Shown piece by piece: positions 1 through 10,885 of a stretch of 64,000 nt of DNA. Both the position numbers and the translations under genes were made by a program. The stretch is taken from positions 62,001 to 126,000 of the forward strand of contig JACTVC010000020.1 in assembly GCA_018417955.1 (NCBI GenBank), written 5' to 3'. This DNA comes from Laccaria trichodermophora (taxonomy: Eukaryota; Basidiomycota; Agaricomycetes; Agaricales; Hydnangiaceae). The stretch's first letter is position 1. Every line of letters starts with the position of its first letter. Below the pieces are notes generated by a model, which was given only the letters and a program-made list of their open reading frames with translations, did no database searches and had not been told where the DNA came from.

Positions 1-483
1 GAGTTGCAAAGGTGTGAAGACCAATCTATGCGATTGGTCCGAGTTTAGTGTGTACTAAGTGGAGATCATATGAGCTTCGGATATCTGTTGCACGATCTCT
101 ACTCTCCCTCAGGAAATCCTTAAGAGAGCAGTACACGGGAAACAGCTTAACGTAGTAGCGGAATACTTCTGGAAGAGTATTCAGTGATCTAACAAGACCA
201 AATCACTTACTTGACTTGCAGGAGGGAAAGCAATACAACGCTTGATCCGAACGTGAAGTTATGCAGTGGTGGTTTGGTGAATAGAAAAGATGAAAAAGTA
301 CATGTGTAACTAAGGTTATGTAAACAAGTTGAATCATTGTATTTTGTAATCAAATATAATTCGCAGTAATGTGATTGGACAAGGGGCTCGCCCTATGGAG
401 GAAGCAAGGCTTGCGACATTCCTGAGGGGAAATTATATAGGAGTGCACCTAGTACTAGGTATCCGTTACAGGTTCCACCAATC
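1..483. other. Left flank, no recognisable gene
   Basis: No convincing coding region, RNA gene or repeat end is visible. A 79-codon open frame at 371-610 overlaps the next gene in another frame and has no recognisable motif. The stretch may be the upstream region of the acidic ORF that starts at 484. Confidence 0.4.
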
Positions 484-1997
484 GTGCCTTCACCTCACCT
501 GCCTTCAGCTTCCCCCCCCATGCCTTTGGTTTCACCTACCACGTCTTCACCTTACCTGCCTTACTCCCCCATGCCTCTGGTTCAACCTCCAAGTACACAA
601 CCCATGGTGAACCAGACAGACAAGGTTGACAACCATGACTTTGATAGGTTGGATGAATTTGAGGAAGATGATGATGTTGAAGAGCTCAGAGAGTTCTTGG
701 AGTCATTTGATGATGATGCAGAGCTGAGCCTCTCCCTTGAAACTGCCACCAATGTTTCACTTTATATGGATTCTGAGGATGCAAGGGATGACAGTGATGT
801 AGAACTTGACGATATGGCAGCGCATCTGGGCATGATTCCAATGGTGAGGAAGGACAGGGTAGCTCAGGTTCAGATGCTGAATTTTAAACTTGTGGGTGTG
901 GGCCAGTGCTTTGCATGGCATGTATGAGTCCTTTCTGTGGACTTGAAATTTGATTTTAGGAAATTGGTCATGTGACCACCCTCCTGACATTCAATCAGCT
1001 GCAATGACATGTAATCACTTTATGATTTTCTGAGTTTTGTTCTATATTTGCAAATAGGCCCTGAGCCCTGAGCCTAGCTATCAATATCATAGCAACAATG
1101 TGTCCTATTCCTATTTTTTTTTTTTTTTTTTTTGATTTTATAGCAAAAATTTCCAAATTTATAACTATTTTTCTGTTTATGGTAAATTATTCCCACAGTC
1201 CTGTTTGCATATATCTCAGGAGGTTAGTTATACTTTGTAACCTATAATAGCATGCTCTATATATCTGTGATGAATTTTCTTTTGTGGTTAAAATTTCCCA
1301 TGGTATCAGAAACATAGCCCCTCACTTAGCTCCATTAACAAAAATTGCAGCCCCTTTCCTTACCTTTACAAATATATATAAATAATATCATGCAGACCAT
1401 TCCTCATTGAGAAAAACACAAAATACTGAAAAAACTGGACACTTTTTGGAAATTGTCATGCATTTTTGACCAATATCTCAAAGTGCAAGATGGCTGGTCT
1501 GATGATATTGCATAATATGATAATATTTTACATAGTTGTCTTAATTTTCTATATTTGGATATGGACCCTGAATACTGGACACAGCCCCTCATATATCATG
1601 GCAACAAAAAAGTATCATTTTGATTTTTCACTCATTTTTTTCTGATTTGCTAGCCATTTTTCTTACTTTGTTCTATATTTAGATATGGACCCTAAACCCT
1701 GAACACAGCCCCTTCAACACCATGGCAACAGAGAAGATCCCAATGGATTTTTGGGTATTATTTTCTGATATTCTGGCAACTTTTAGCTGGCTTCTATATT
1801 TAGATATTGACCCTGAACCCTGAACACAGCCTCCCCAACTTACTAAGCAATATTCTGATTTTCTACATATTTTTTGCCATTTTTCCTGATTTTATGACTG
1901 CTTTTCTGTTCAAGAGAAAAGGTTCCTGCAGTGATGAAAGGTAAATGAATCAATCAATCAATGAATCAATCAATGAAAAATTTGCCTAAGTCCTCAG

Positions 1998-3312
1998 TTA
2001 TGAGTCCTTATGAGTTTACGAGTAAGACTCATTCTTTATCAACTGAGGACTTAGTCAAAATTTTCATTCATTGATTCACCTTTCATCACTGTGGGAACCT
2101 TTTCCCTTAAACAGAAAAGCAGCCATAAAATCAGGAATAATGGCAAAAAAATGGCAAAAAAATATGTAAAAAATCAGAATATTGCTTAATAAGTTGGGGA
2201 GGCTGTGTTCAGGGTTCAGGGTCAATATCTAAATATAGAAGCCAGCTAAAAGTTGCCAGAATATCAGAAAATAATACCCAAAAATCCAATGGGATCTTCC
2301 AGTCATAAAATCAGGAAAAATGGCAAAAAATATGTAGAAAATCAGAATATTGCTTAGTAAGTTGGGGAGGCTGTGTTCAGGGTTCAGGGTCAATATCTAA
2401 ATATAGAAGCCAGCTAAAAGTTGCCAGAATATCAGAAAATAATACCCAAAAATCCATTGGGATCTTCTCTGTTGCCATGGTGTTGAAGGGGCTGTGTTCA
2501 GGGTTTAGGGTCCATATCTAAATATAGAACAAAGTAAGAAAAATGGCTAGCAAATCAGAAAAAAATGAGTGAAAAATCAAAATGATACTTTTTTGTTGCC
2601 ATGATATATGAGGGGCTGTGTCCAGTATTCAGGGTCCATATCCAAATATAGAAAATTAAGACAACTATGTAAAATATTATCATATTATGCAATATCATCA
2701 GACCAGCCATCTTGCACTTTGAGATATTGGTCAAAAATGCATGACAATTTCCAAAAAGTGTCCAGTTTTTTCAGTATTTTGTGTTTTTCTCAATGAGGAA
2801 TGGTCTGCATGATATTATTTATATATATTTGTAAAGGTAAGGAAAGGGGCTGCAATTTTTGTTAATGGAGCTAAGTGAGGGGCTATGTTTCTGATACCAT
2901 GGGAAATTTTAACCACAAAAGAAAATTCATCACAGATATATAGAGCATGCTATTATAGGTTACAAAGTATAACTAACCTCCTGAGATATATGCAAACAGG
3001 ACTGTGGGAATAATTTACCATAAACAGAAAAATAGTTATAAATTTGGAAATTTTTGCTATAAAATCAAAAAAAAAAAAAAAAAAAAATAGGAATAGGACA
3101 CATTGTTGCTATGATATTGATAGCTAGGCTCAGGGCTCAGGGCCTATTTGCAAATATAGAACAAAACTCAGAAAATCATAAAGTGATTACATGTCATTGC
3201 AGCTGATTGAATGTCAGGAGGGTGGTCACATGACCAATTTCCTAAAATCAAATTTCAAGTCCACAGAAAGGACTCATACATGCCATGCAAAGCACTGGCC
3301 CACACCCACAAG
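1998..3312 (+). mobile_element. Helitron-like element E2 nested in E1
   Basis: This is a complete copy, TTATGAGTCC at 1998 to CACAAG at 3312. It is inserted between G and TTGATAAAG in the 5' end of E1 and in the opposite orientation. The 45 bases of E1 after the insertion (3313-3357) complete E1's terminus exactly, so nothing was lost. E2 and E1 are nearly identical; for example the same 62-codon frame occurs at 1404-1592 (-) and 2608-2796 (+). Together they make an inverted repeat with arms of about 1.1 kb. Confidence 0.88.
2124..2467. repeat. Tandem duplication inside E2
   Basis: Two adjacent copies (about 2124-2302 and 2303-2467) each run from CATAAAATCAGG through TTGGGGAGGCTGTG to GGGATCTTC. 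Other copies of the family have one. The duplication makes E2 longer (1315 bp) than its 1.15-kb relatives. Confidence 0.75.
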
Positions 3313-3426
3313 TTGATAAAGAATGAGTCTTACTCGTAAACTCGTAAGGACTCATAACATAGATATCTTCAGAATGAAAACCCAAATGGATTCACAAAAT
3401 TTCATGGAAATCAGAGTATTGTGTAG

Positions 3427-4696
3427 ATACAGGCAATGGGATAGGTGAAGAGGGTCACAATAAAGCAACTGTAAGTGCTGGAATCTCAGGTGTAGATTGA
3501 AATTCTTCCAACTTTTACTTGCTGCCCAGTAAATACATATTGCTACCTATCTCAAATGTCAGTACTACTCCTTAAAACTTTCAATTACATTTTTCCATCT
3601 TTCTTTCCCCTCAATAACGAGTGTGTGAGCCAGTGGGCACAGTGCTCCTTCAGCACTTGGCATTTTCTGAGCACTGTTGATGGCTGGTTGAGCATGCCAT
3701 GTCCACTTGCTCCATCCTTCCACTCCACAGTTGAGTCACTGTTGGTCGAGTGCCACTCAATCAATCAATCCTCCCTCAAGGTCTCGCCCAAGTCATCGTT
3801 TATTGAAGAAGCCACTCTCAACGTTTGTGCAAAGCAACCACTGGATACGCCCACCACCACACTTTGACTTTGCTCATCATGTTCGTCATCAATCATACGC
3901 CATTCCCACTCATGGATTTCGGAGAGGAGGCTTGACGATGAGATCAATGTAATGTAAGTAGTCTGGCACCTTTCTCTTACCCATTGAAAACTAATCTTGA
4001 CATTTGGTATAAACAAAGGGGAGGCCTAGGGGTCTTTGCTAGGTGAGTCTATCCTACAGGACCACCCTGTCATACCTAATCAGATTGTGTACCAACAGCA
4101 CCACCACAAAATGGTCGACGTGTCATGCCAACGGTCCATCCAGGTGTGTCACGTCAACATCAACCTTCAGGACGATACCTGATGATGACGATGCTCCACT
4201 AGCATCACCCTCCACCAATGACAGCAACCACCCACCACAACCACAACCAACAAACAATGTCAGGCAATGCATGCCCACCACTCACGAACAGCAACAAGCG
4301 CCCACCATCACCACCAATCCACTTGAACATTGACATTGACTTTCAGGGCACCAATGCCCATGACGCCAAGGCCTGACGACGACAAAGACAATCGACCATC
4401 ACCACCCTCCACCACGAATAGCCCACCAGTAAACAACAACGGGCACGAGTGCCCACCACCCATGAATGGTGACGAGCGCCCACCATCACCACCACTCCAC
4501 TGGAATGACAACAGGCGACGAGAGCACATCACCAGCTCCAGCACCAACCCAGGTGTGTTGATGTAACCCCTCCCCCCCATTCCCATACCCATACACATCC
4601 CAAGTGCCATGTCGCCAACAGCCACCTGGCAACCAAACGATGTGCAACATCTCATTCGTTGTTCAGTGTCATCAGACTGCATGTTGGTCATCTGTC
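3427..4696. other. No recognisable gene; CACCA/ACGA-rich stretch
   Basis: The first part (3427-4040) has no recognised feature. From about 4080 to 4560 the sequence is biased toward CACCACCA, CAACAACAA and GACGACGA, which leaves several overlapping frames open on both strands by composition. I treat these as non-coding. A similarly biased CAACAACAA/GACGA stretch lies beside the inverted F copy at 59100-59250. Confidence 0.4.
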
Positions 4697-5344
4697 CACT
4701 TCAGGCAACCACCTAACCCTACCCTCTTAGAGTAGTTAGTCCATGCCAATATGACTACCCTATGAGGGTCCAATACCATGGTGTGTCCCACTTATTTCAT
4801 GGAGTCCCATGGTATTAGCCAGGTACTCCCATGGGAGTTCCATGGTATCTCCTAGGACTTCCAGATTCCTCTTACATTTCCTTGGGAGTCCCACCTCTGT
4901 GGGAGTCCCAAATATTATATTCCCTGGGATTCCTAAAGGTAAGGGACACCCCTCTGATTCTTTGGGACTCCCAGGTAAATATGTCCTATTCCCTGGGACT
5001 CCCCAGCATGAGGGACTCCCATTTGGTTCTGGGATCCTCTGGGACTCCCATATATATATATGTACCTAAATTCATCCTCTGGGACTCCCATCTGGTTCTG
5101 GGACTCCCAAGTATATATTTATTTAAATTCTAAATGTGCCTGTCAGCAGCAACAGCCAAACCTTATGCTGTAACAGAGAGAAGGCTTGCAGTTTATAACA
5201 ACCAAGACTTATACTATAACAAACTTACAATCACCAAGCCTTATATTATAGCAGAGAGAAGGCTTGAAACTTATAAATCTGACCAAGCCTTATACTATAA
5301 CAAACTTATAAGGAACATTATACTATAGCAGAAGAGAAGGCTTG
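4697..5344 (+). repeat. Repeat F, left copy (648 bp)
   Basis: This is an inverted counterpart of 58415-59062 and has the same length. It runs from CACTTCAGGCAACC to AGAGAAGGCTTG. It contains many quasi-palindromes of the form TGGGAGTCCCA, then repeats of AAGCCTTATA..TATAACAAACTTATA. No transposase, terminal inverted repeat or clear target duplication was seen. The two open frames in the TGGGACTCCC part are compositional. Confidence 0.7.
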
Positions 5345-5382
5345 AAGCTGTGAAATGGTGTCTGTGAACTTCTTGCATAGTA

Positions 5383-5676
5383 TGTCTTGAGGAGAAGTCG
5401 AGGGCGGCTGACAACGTGTCAACGTATACTCGGTGAGTGAGCAGTTACAGGGTGCTCAGCCGGCTTGACGTGTTGTCGATAAGGGACACAAGCCGTGCAG
5501 GCTTGTGTTGACGTGAGATGCTAGTCTGCAGGCATACGATGCAAAGGGTAATGAATTCAAAGATGAGGAACCCTAATGTAGGGTTCCCCTTGTATATACA
5601 TGAAAAACAAACAACTATGTACAATCCAATACACGGTGCGTGATGTCAAGTGATTAAGTCCTAATTCCACTTCACA
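5383..5676 (-). mobile_element. Possible LTR (3' LTR on the minus strand)
   Basis: The segment is bounded by TG...CA on either strand. On the minus strand it is preceded by a purine-rich GTGGGGGGCTT, closely matching the polypurine tract of the LTR element at 11641-11650. A TATATA box-like sequence lies inside at about 5593. The adjoining minus-strand ORF stops just before the purine tract, as retroelement genes do. No matching second LTR was found in the window, so this could be a remnant or a misreading. Confidence 0.35.
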
Positions 5677-5688
5677 AAGCCCCCCACA

Positions 5689-6671
5689 TCAGTAGCCGTG
5701 ATCACGGTTTCTGTTGTTGTTTGGCCTTGTACTTGCGATGCTTTTGCAATGCTTCTGCCCACCTCGAGGACGGCACTCTACTCGTTCTTCCAAAGTTACG
5801 GCTGCACGATGAAGCAAGGAGACATCCGGAGCTGGATTAGGAGAACTGGGGGAGGTTAACCTCTCTTCAAGAGGAATAGAGGAAGGGCCTGGACCGTCCA
5901 TAGGGTCGTCATTGCCAGTAGATACCGCCGAGGGGGGTCAAGTCCAAGAGTCCATCGCATTTCGTGTAGCTTCGATGAATACGTTTTCCGTTATGAAGTG
6001 GCTGATAACTAATGAGCCGTCTGCCATAGTTTGGTGTGTCAGGTATCCTCGTAAGGTGCATGCATCATCGTTACTTCTCATGTCTACCCAAATAAGGGAG
6101 ACTCCGTGTACAACCGTCCGGAATAGTCGATTGATCCAAACGAAGTGGGAGGAGACTGCCATGCTATAAAACCATACGCGGCAAGTTTCCCAATCAGGTG
6201 GTAGACCCTCGAAACACAGGAAACGAGAATCGGAAGAGTGGCTTCCCAAAGTGCTGAAGTTGGCTTGTATCATGGATAATGGTCTGTTGGACTCGAACGT
6301 CTGAGAAGCGGACGATTCTATCCTTGCTATAACTGCAGGCAAGGGAGTAGCGAGTTTCTCGGGATTGGGGTTCGAAACGTCGGACATCGGCGGTTTCATG
6401 CCATCTGAACTCTTAATCTTTTTAGCGTGACCCCCGTCACTAGCCACAGGATGTTCCGAACTGGAACTGGGAGCTCGGGGACGACGGCCTAATTGATGTC
6501 TCGTGTCTTGCGTTTCCTGGTCCTGGGGAAGGTGAAGCTGCAACCAATAGGATCTGGGCTCTGTTGGGATTGGTCGTGCAGGAACAGGCTGTGGCATAAC
6601 AGTGACGGACGGTTTGGGGAGGGGCCCGGATGATGGTCTATGTAGTATGCTAGGGGAAGGAGGGTGATGTG
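5689..6671 (-). pseudogene. 3' part of interrupted retroelement-like gene
   Basis: Minus-strand frames at 5938-6597 and 5689-5901 form the downstream half of a gene whose upstream half lies at 13132-14795. The protein is Pro/Ser/Arg-rich near the junction, then has a more ordered stretch (residues about 100-215 of the 5938-6597 frame, containing LPPDWETCRVWFYSM). No known catalytic motif is visible. When the insertion 6672-13131 is removed, one frame stays open across the join (IVYAPVTHHPPSPS). The final frame ends beside a purine tract and possible LTR, which suggests a retroelement gene rather than a cellular one. Confidence 0.4.
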
Positions 6672-7772
6672 TTATGAGTCCTTACGAGTTTACGAGTAAG
6701 ACTCATTCTTTATCAACTGAGGACTTGGGCAAATTTTTCATTCATTGATTTACCTTTCATCACCGCGGGAACCTTTTCCCTTAAACAGAAAAGCATCCAT
6801 AAAATCAGGAAAAATGGCAAAAGAAATCAGCAACAAATATGTAAAAAATCAGAATATTGCTAATTAAGTTGAGGAGGCTGTGTTCAGGGTTCAGGGTCCA
6901 TATCCAAATATAGAAAGCTGTCTGAAAAATAGAAATAGATAGGTAGAGAAGCAGTGAAAAATAAGTGAAAAATAAGCATGGTATTCACCATTGCCATGAT
7001 CATGAAGGGGCTGTGTTCATGGTTTAGGGTCCATCTCTAAAAATAGAATAAAGCCAGAAAGATTGTGTAAAATAATTACAAAGTAAGCCAAAAATGGGGA
7101 GAAAAATAGGAATAATATTTGCTGTTGTCATGATATTGAAGGGGCTGTGTTCAGGGTCCATATCTAAATATAGCCAGAGCAAAAAAAAACTACTTAGAGA
7201 AAATAGCTGGAAAATGGGGAAAAAGTGAAGAAACTTGTAGACAGTAATTTCTCTATCATTTTCTAGTTATATTTGGGCAGATTCCCATATTTGGAAGTGT
7301 ATCCTGGACCCTGAATACAGCCTCTCCAATAGTATAGCAACATTAAATATCAGAAATGTGATTATATCATCTGACTAGCCTTCTTTCTTACGCAGATATT
7401 GGTCAAAATACATGTCTATTTTCAAAAAGTGTCCAATTTTTTCAGTATTTTGTGTTTTTCTCAATAAGGAAAGATCTGTGTGACATTATTTATATATATT
7501 TGTAAAGCTAAGCAAAGGGGCTACAATTCTTGTTAATAAAGCTAAGTGAGAGGCTGTGTTTCTGGTACCGTGGGAAATTTGACCCAAAAAGGAAATTAGT
7601 GACAGTTTTATAGAGCATGCTGTTGTATTTCTCAATGTGGTCACAAAATGTGACTAGCTATTTTCTTTCCTGAGATATATGCAAAGACACCTATTTATTC
7701 ATGTTTTTTTATCTTTTTCTCAATGAGAAATCATCTGGTCATATGATTTCTAGATATGTATAAGAAGGGGCT

Positions 7773-8091
7773 TGTGATATAGGATTGGAAGGGAATGCCC
7801 AGAGGCCATAGTCAAACAGTGGTATATAGCTAGATTTGGATATCTTACATAATATATTGATCTTTTGTCTTGAACCACCACCTTGTCAGCAGTCTTGCCA
7901 TCCTCTTGCACTACATGTAGTGCTTTGTATAACTGTACTTCCTACAGTATGCATAATCATGTTGGGCCAGCTGAGTATCTTGTAACTGCTCATTGCTCAC
8001 TCATGGGTGTTGATCCCAGATCCACCCATTCTTGCCTCCTCCTTCCCTCTTGGCTTCAGCTATGCGAGAAGTTCAGAGTGAACGCTTCACA
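7773..8091 (+). repeat. 5' LTR of the non-autonomous element
   Basis: Starts TGTGATATAGG, ends CGCTTCACA; matches 11651-11969 almost perfectly. An 88-codon open frame inside is present in both LTRs only because the LTRs are identical, and is not a gene. Confidence 0.92.
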
Positions 8092-8092
8092 A

Positions 8093-8112
8093 TGGTGGGG
8101 GCACCGCGGACT
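8093..8112 (+). promoter_or_regulatory. Primer-binding-site candidate
   Basis: TGGTGGGGGCACC begins one base after the 5' LTR. TGG matches the universal tRNA 3'-CCA. The cognate tRNA was not identified. Confidence 0.5.
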
Positions 8113-8754
8113 TCACCAAAGCATGGTTGAAGTCTGCATTTCTTGGTAGAGGGAGAGCTGGAGAGTTGTGGGAATGCGCCAGCTCATCACAGGAGGAACC
8201 TTAGCATGGATGGTAGCTGCTGCTCACGCTCTTCGCGGCGGGCTTACTACTTCATGTGAAAGGGCTCATCCATCCTTCAGTTGGATGAACCATTGACTTT
8301 AGCTTGTGCTTGCACAGCAGGTTGAGGTTTGTTCGATTGGGGTGCTGCGCTGACTCTGAGCAGCTGGGCTTTGGGATTTCGCAACTACGCGGCCTGAAGT
8401 CTACTGTGAGGAGAGTTCCTCTCACCTATGTCTGGATTTCGCGACTACGCGGCCATTGACTTGGTGAGGAGGTCACCTGCAACCAGTGTCGCCTGCTGCT
8501 TTGCGCTGCTTCACTGTCTCTCAGACTCCACCTGTTCCTCAACCATCTCCCTTGTCTTTTAGCATCTAGGCCTCTCAAGAACAGCCAGATGTTCATTGAC
8601 ATCCCTCCAGTTCAGTCTACTGCTCTGGAAATTATGTGCTATGCCCTACTATGCTTCTCTCCCAATCCTTGCTGTTTTCTTGCCTGAGGAATGAGTGTTC
8701 TCATCCTCCTTACTTCTCTATGAGCTCCCTGGAATGGCTCTTCTTGGTTTCTGA
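8113..8754 (+). other. LTR-element leader, no gene
   Basis: No coding signal. It contains isolated copies of a GC motif (TTCGCGGCGGGC near 8250, TTCGCAACTACGCGGCC near 8377, TTCGCGACTACGCGGCC near 8437) that recurs as an array at 10484-10870. Confidence 0.5.
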
Positions 8755-10137
8755 ATGGTTAGAAGGGTTTGGAGTGGTTTTGGGTTGGATGGGGTTGATG
8801 GGACATCAAAATGGGACTTATTCACCTCATATCTCGCCAACCGACGCCCCGATTGCTCTCGTCTCTTTTGCGCTGGGAAGCCCTCGTTCATACCTTTCTT
8901 TGGACTCCCTGAACTCGCCAAATGGTCGCGTATTGGCTGCGCTTCACCTACTTCAGCCTGGTATGACCAAAATGAACATATCTCGTCCGTTCTCGGCGAG
9001 ATCCTCGTCGTTCCTTTTGTTCTTTGGCTCGTTTTGAAGCCACGGTCAATGCGCTTTTGGGGAGCCCTCATACGTGTCAAACGGACAAGCGGTTCCTGTG
9101 TTACAGCACCATCCCTCCAACAACCACTTACATGTGACTTGTTCATGTCATATCTCGCCGACCGACGCCCCGATTGCTCTCGTCTCTTTTGCGCTGGAAA
9201 GCCCTCATTTACGCCTTTCTTTCGACCCCATGAACTCGCCAAACGGTCACCTATTGGCTGCGCTTTGCCTAGTTCAGCCTGGTATGACCAAGATGAACAT
9301 ATTTCGTCCGTTCTCGGCGAGAACCTCGTCGTTCCTTTTGTTCTTTGGCTTGTTTTAAAGCCACGGTCAATGCGCTTCTGGGAAGCCCTCATACGCGTCA
9401 AACGGTCAAGCGGTTCTCGTGTCACAGCACCATCCCTCCAACAACCACTTATATGTGACTTGTTCATGTCATATCTCGCCAACCGATGCCCCGATTGCGC
9501 TCATCCTTTTTGCATTGGAAAGCCCTCATTCACGCCTTTCTTTGGACTCCCTGACCTTGCCAAACGGTCACCTATTGGCGGTGCTTCGCCTAGTTCAGCC
9601 TGGTATGACCAAGATGAGCATGTTTCATCCATTCTCGGCGAGATCTTCGTCGTCCCTTTCGTTCTTTGGTTCGTTTTAAAGCCACGGTCAATGCGCTTCT
9701 GGGAAGCCCTCATACACGTCAAACGGACGAGCGGTTCTCGTGTCACAGCACCATCCCTCCAACAACCATTTGCATGTGACTTGTTCATGTCATATCTCGC
9801 CAACCAACACCCCGATTGCTCTCGTCTCTTTTGCGCTGGGAAGCTCTCGTTCATACCTTTCTTTGGTCCCCATGAACTCGCCAAACGGTCACATATTGGC
9901 TGCGCTTCGCCTAGTTCAGCCTGGCATGGCCAAAATGAACATATTTCGTCCGTTCTCGACGAGATCCTCGTCGTTCCTTATGTTCTTTGGCTTGTTTTGA
10001 AGCCACGGTCAATGCGCTTCTGGGAAGCCCTTATACGCGCCAAACGGACGAGCGGTCCTTGTGTTACAGTGCCATCTCTTCAACAACCATTTCCCCATTC
10101 CTATTGTCATAACCTGCTCGCATCGGACGCTCTATAG
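8755..10137 (+). CDS. 460-codon ORF over a 321-bp tandem array (coding status doubtful)
   Basis: The frame is open through four copies of a 321-bp unit. Because 321 = 3 x 107, the reading is a 107-residue protein repeat (CDLF.SYLA...PDC, HISSVLGEI, VPFVLW, LKPRSMRFW). No known fold or motif is recognised. The opposite strand (8718-9482, 9501-9884) and other plus frames are also unusually open, because any stop-free frame in one unit is stop-free in all. This may be a protein of the non-autonomous LTR element or a by-product of the array; I favour non-coding. Confidence 0.3.
   Translation: MVRRVWSGFGLDGVDGTSKWDLFTSYLANRRPDCSRLFCAGKPSFIPFFGLPELAKWSRIGCASPTSAWYDQNEHISSVLGEILVVPFVLWLVLKPRSMRFWGALIRVKRTSGSCVTAPSLQQPLTCDLFMSYLADRRPDCSRLFCAGKPSFTPFFRPHELAKRSPIGCALPSSAWYDQDEHISSVLGENLVVPFVLWLVLKPRSMRFWEALIRVKRSSGSRVTAPSLQQPLICDLFMSYLANRCPDCAHPFCIGKPSFTPFFGLPDLAKRSPIGGASPSSAWYDQDEHVSSILGEIFVVPFVLWFVLKPRSMRFWEALIHVKRTSGSRVTAPSLQQPFACDLFMSYLANQHPDCSRLFCAGKLSFIPFFGPHELAKRSHIGCASPSSAWHGQNEHISSVLDEILVVPYVLWLVLKPRSMRFWEALIRAKRTSGPCVTVPSLQQPFPHSYCHNLLASDAL
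8828..10090 (+). repeat. Four-copy 321-bp tandem array
   Basis: The anchor CATATCTCGCC recurs at 8828, 9149, 9470 and 9791, exactly 321 bp apart. Each unit also holds CAATGCGCTTYTGGG and the junction CAACAACCACTTACATGTGAC. The fourth unit decays after about 10090. Copies differ by scattered substitutions without frame-changing indels. Confidence 0.93.
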
Positions 10138-10483
10138 CCCGTTTGAAACGCCTGAATCGTACCTTTCCGACGCACCTATTCACGTCGATAACGGACAACA
10201 GCCTGGTCTGCAGTATGCATTTACTCCAGAACTGCAGTTTCTGGGTATTACCTCTCTATCTCGACAACCACGGCTTGTCACGGTACGCGAATTATACCGT
10301 TGGAAAGGCGTCGTTCGTAGCTTTCGAACGGGTATTTGATCCCCAGGAACGGGCCAGAAATCACTACGCTATGCTCAAACACATTTTTGGCTACCTCAGG
10401 ATCTCCCCTCTATTTGGGGTGTTAAGACTTGATTGGAGGACTCTTATGGACAGGGGAAACACCTCAACTGGTTGAGAGTTGCT
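10138..10483 (+). other. LTR-element interior, no gene recognised
   Basis: Two overlapping plus frames (10061-10339, 10143-10475) are open, but neither shows a recognisable motif. The base composition resembles the 321-bp array, and the segment may be a diverged relative. Confidence 0.4.
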
Positions 10484-10885
10484 GCTCGCGCATTACGCGG
10501 CGGACTCTTCTTCAGTCATGGTAACCTTCTGGCTCTCTCAGAAGGCTGATTGCTGCTCGCGCATTTCGCGGCGGATCAGTGTGGAGGAGTTGCAGCTCGC
10601 GCATTACGCGGCGGACTCTTCTTCAATCATGGTAACCTTCTGAGTCCCTCAGAAGTACTGATTGCTGCTCGCGTGTTACGCGGCGGATCAGTGTTGAGGA
10701 GTTGCAGCTCACGCATTACGCGGCGGACTCTTCTTCAATCATGGTAACCTTCTGGCTCCTGATTGCAGCTCGCATGTTTTGCGGCGGATCAGTGTTGAGG
10801 AGTTGCTGCTCGCACATTATGCGGCGGACTCTTCTTCAATCATGGTAACCTTATAGATTGCTGCTTGTGTGTTGCATGGCCTGTG
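10484..10885 (+). repeat. Array of GC-hairpin motifs in the LTR element
   Basis: The motif GCTCGCGCATTACGCGGCGG recurs at 10484, 10555, 10595, 10667, 10707, 10768, 10808 and in decayed form at 10863. Spacing alternates between 40 and about 55-72 bp, giving a composite unit near 111 bp that also contains TCATGGTAACCTTCTG. The core CGCG-N5-CGCG can fold on itself. Confidence 0.85.

Larger units (their letters stand above)
889..3357 (-). mobile_element. Helitron-like non-autonomous element E1 (hosts E2)
   Basis: On the minus strand the element starts TTATGAGTCC at 3357 and ends CCACAAG at 889, followed by T. The 5' hairpin ATGAGTC/GACTCAT and the 3' hairpin GCCATGC-AAA-GCACTGGC are both present. 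E2 (1998-3312) splits it into 889-1997 and 3313-3357, so E1 alone is about 1154 bp. Its body is an AT-rich array of degenerate units containing TTCAGGGTCCATAT and AAATCAGAAAAA. It encodes no transposase, and the small open frames inside are not conserved genes. Removal restores the host ORF. Confidence 0.85.
484..3426 (+). pseudogene. Acidic protein ORF split by Helitron-like element E1
   Basis: Not recognised. The frame opens at 484 with a Pro/Ser-rich leader, followed by a strongly acidic Asp/Glu segment. At codon 136 (base 889) it runs into the 3' end of element E1. If 889-3357 is removed, the same frame continues at 3358 for 22 more codons (beginning HRYLQNEN) and stops at 3424-3426. That continuation supports both a real former gene and the exact insertion boundaries. 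The residues read after 889 in the uninterrupted frame are element sequence. The start codon, any introns and the function are unknown. Confidence 0.45.

Noticed and set aside
1404..2796. Identical 62-codon frames on opposite strands
   Set aside because: They lie in the bodies of inverted elements E1 and E2 and are open because the elements are near-identical; no protein motif.
4308..4691. 127-codon Gly/Met-rich minus frame
   Set aside because: It is the complement of a CACCA-rich low-complexity stretch, and overlapping frames on both strands are equally open.
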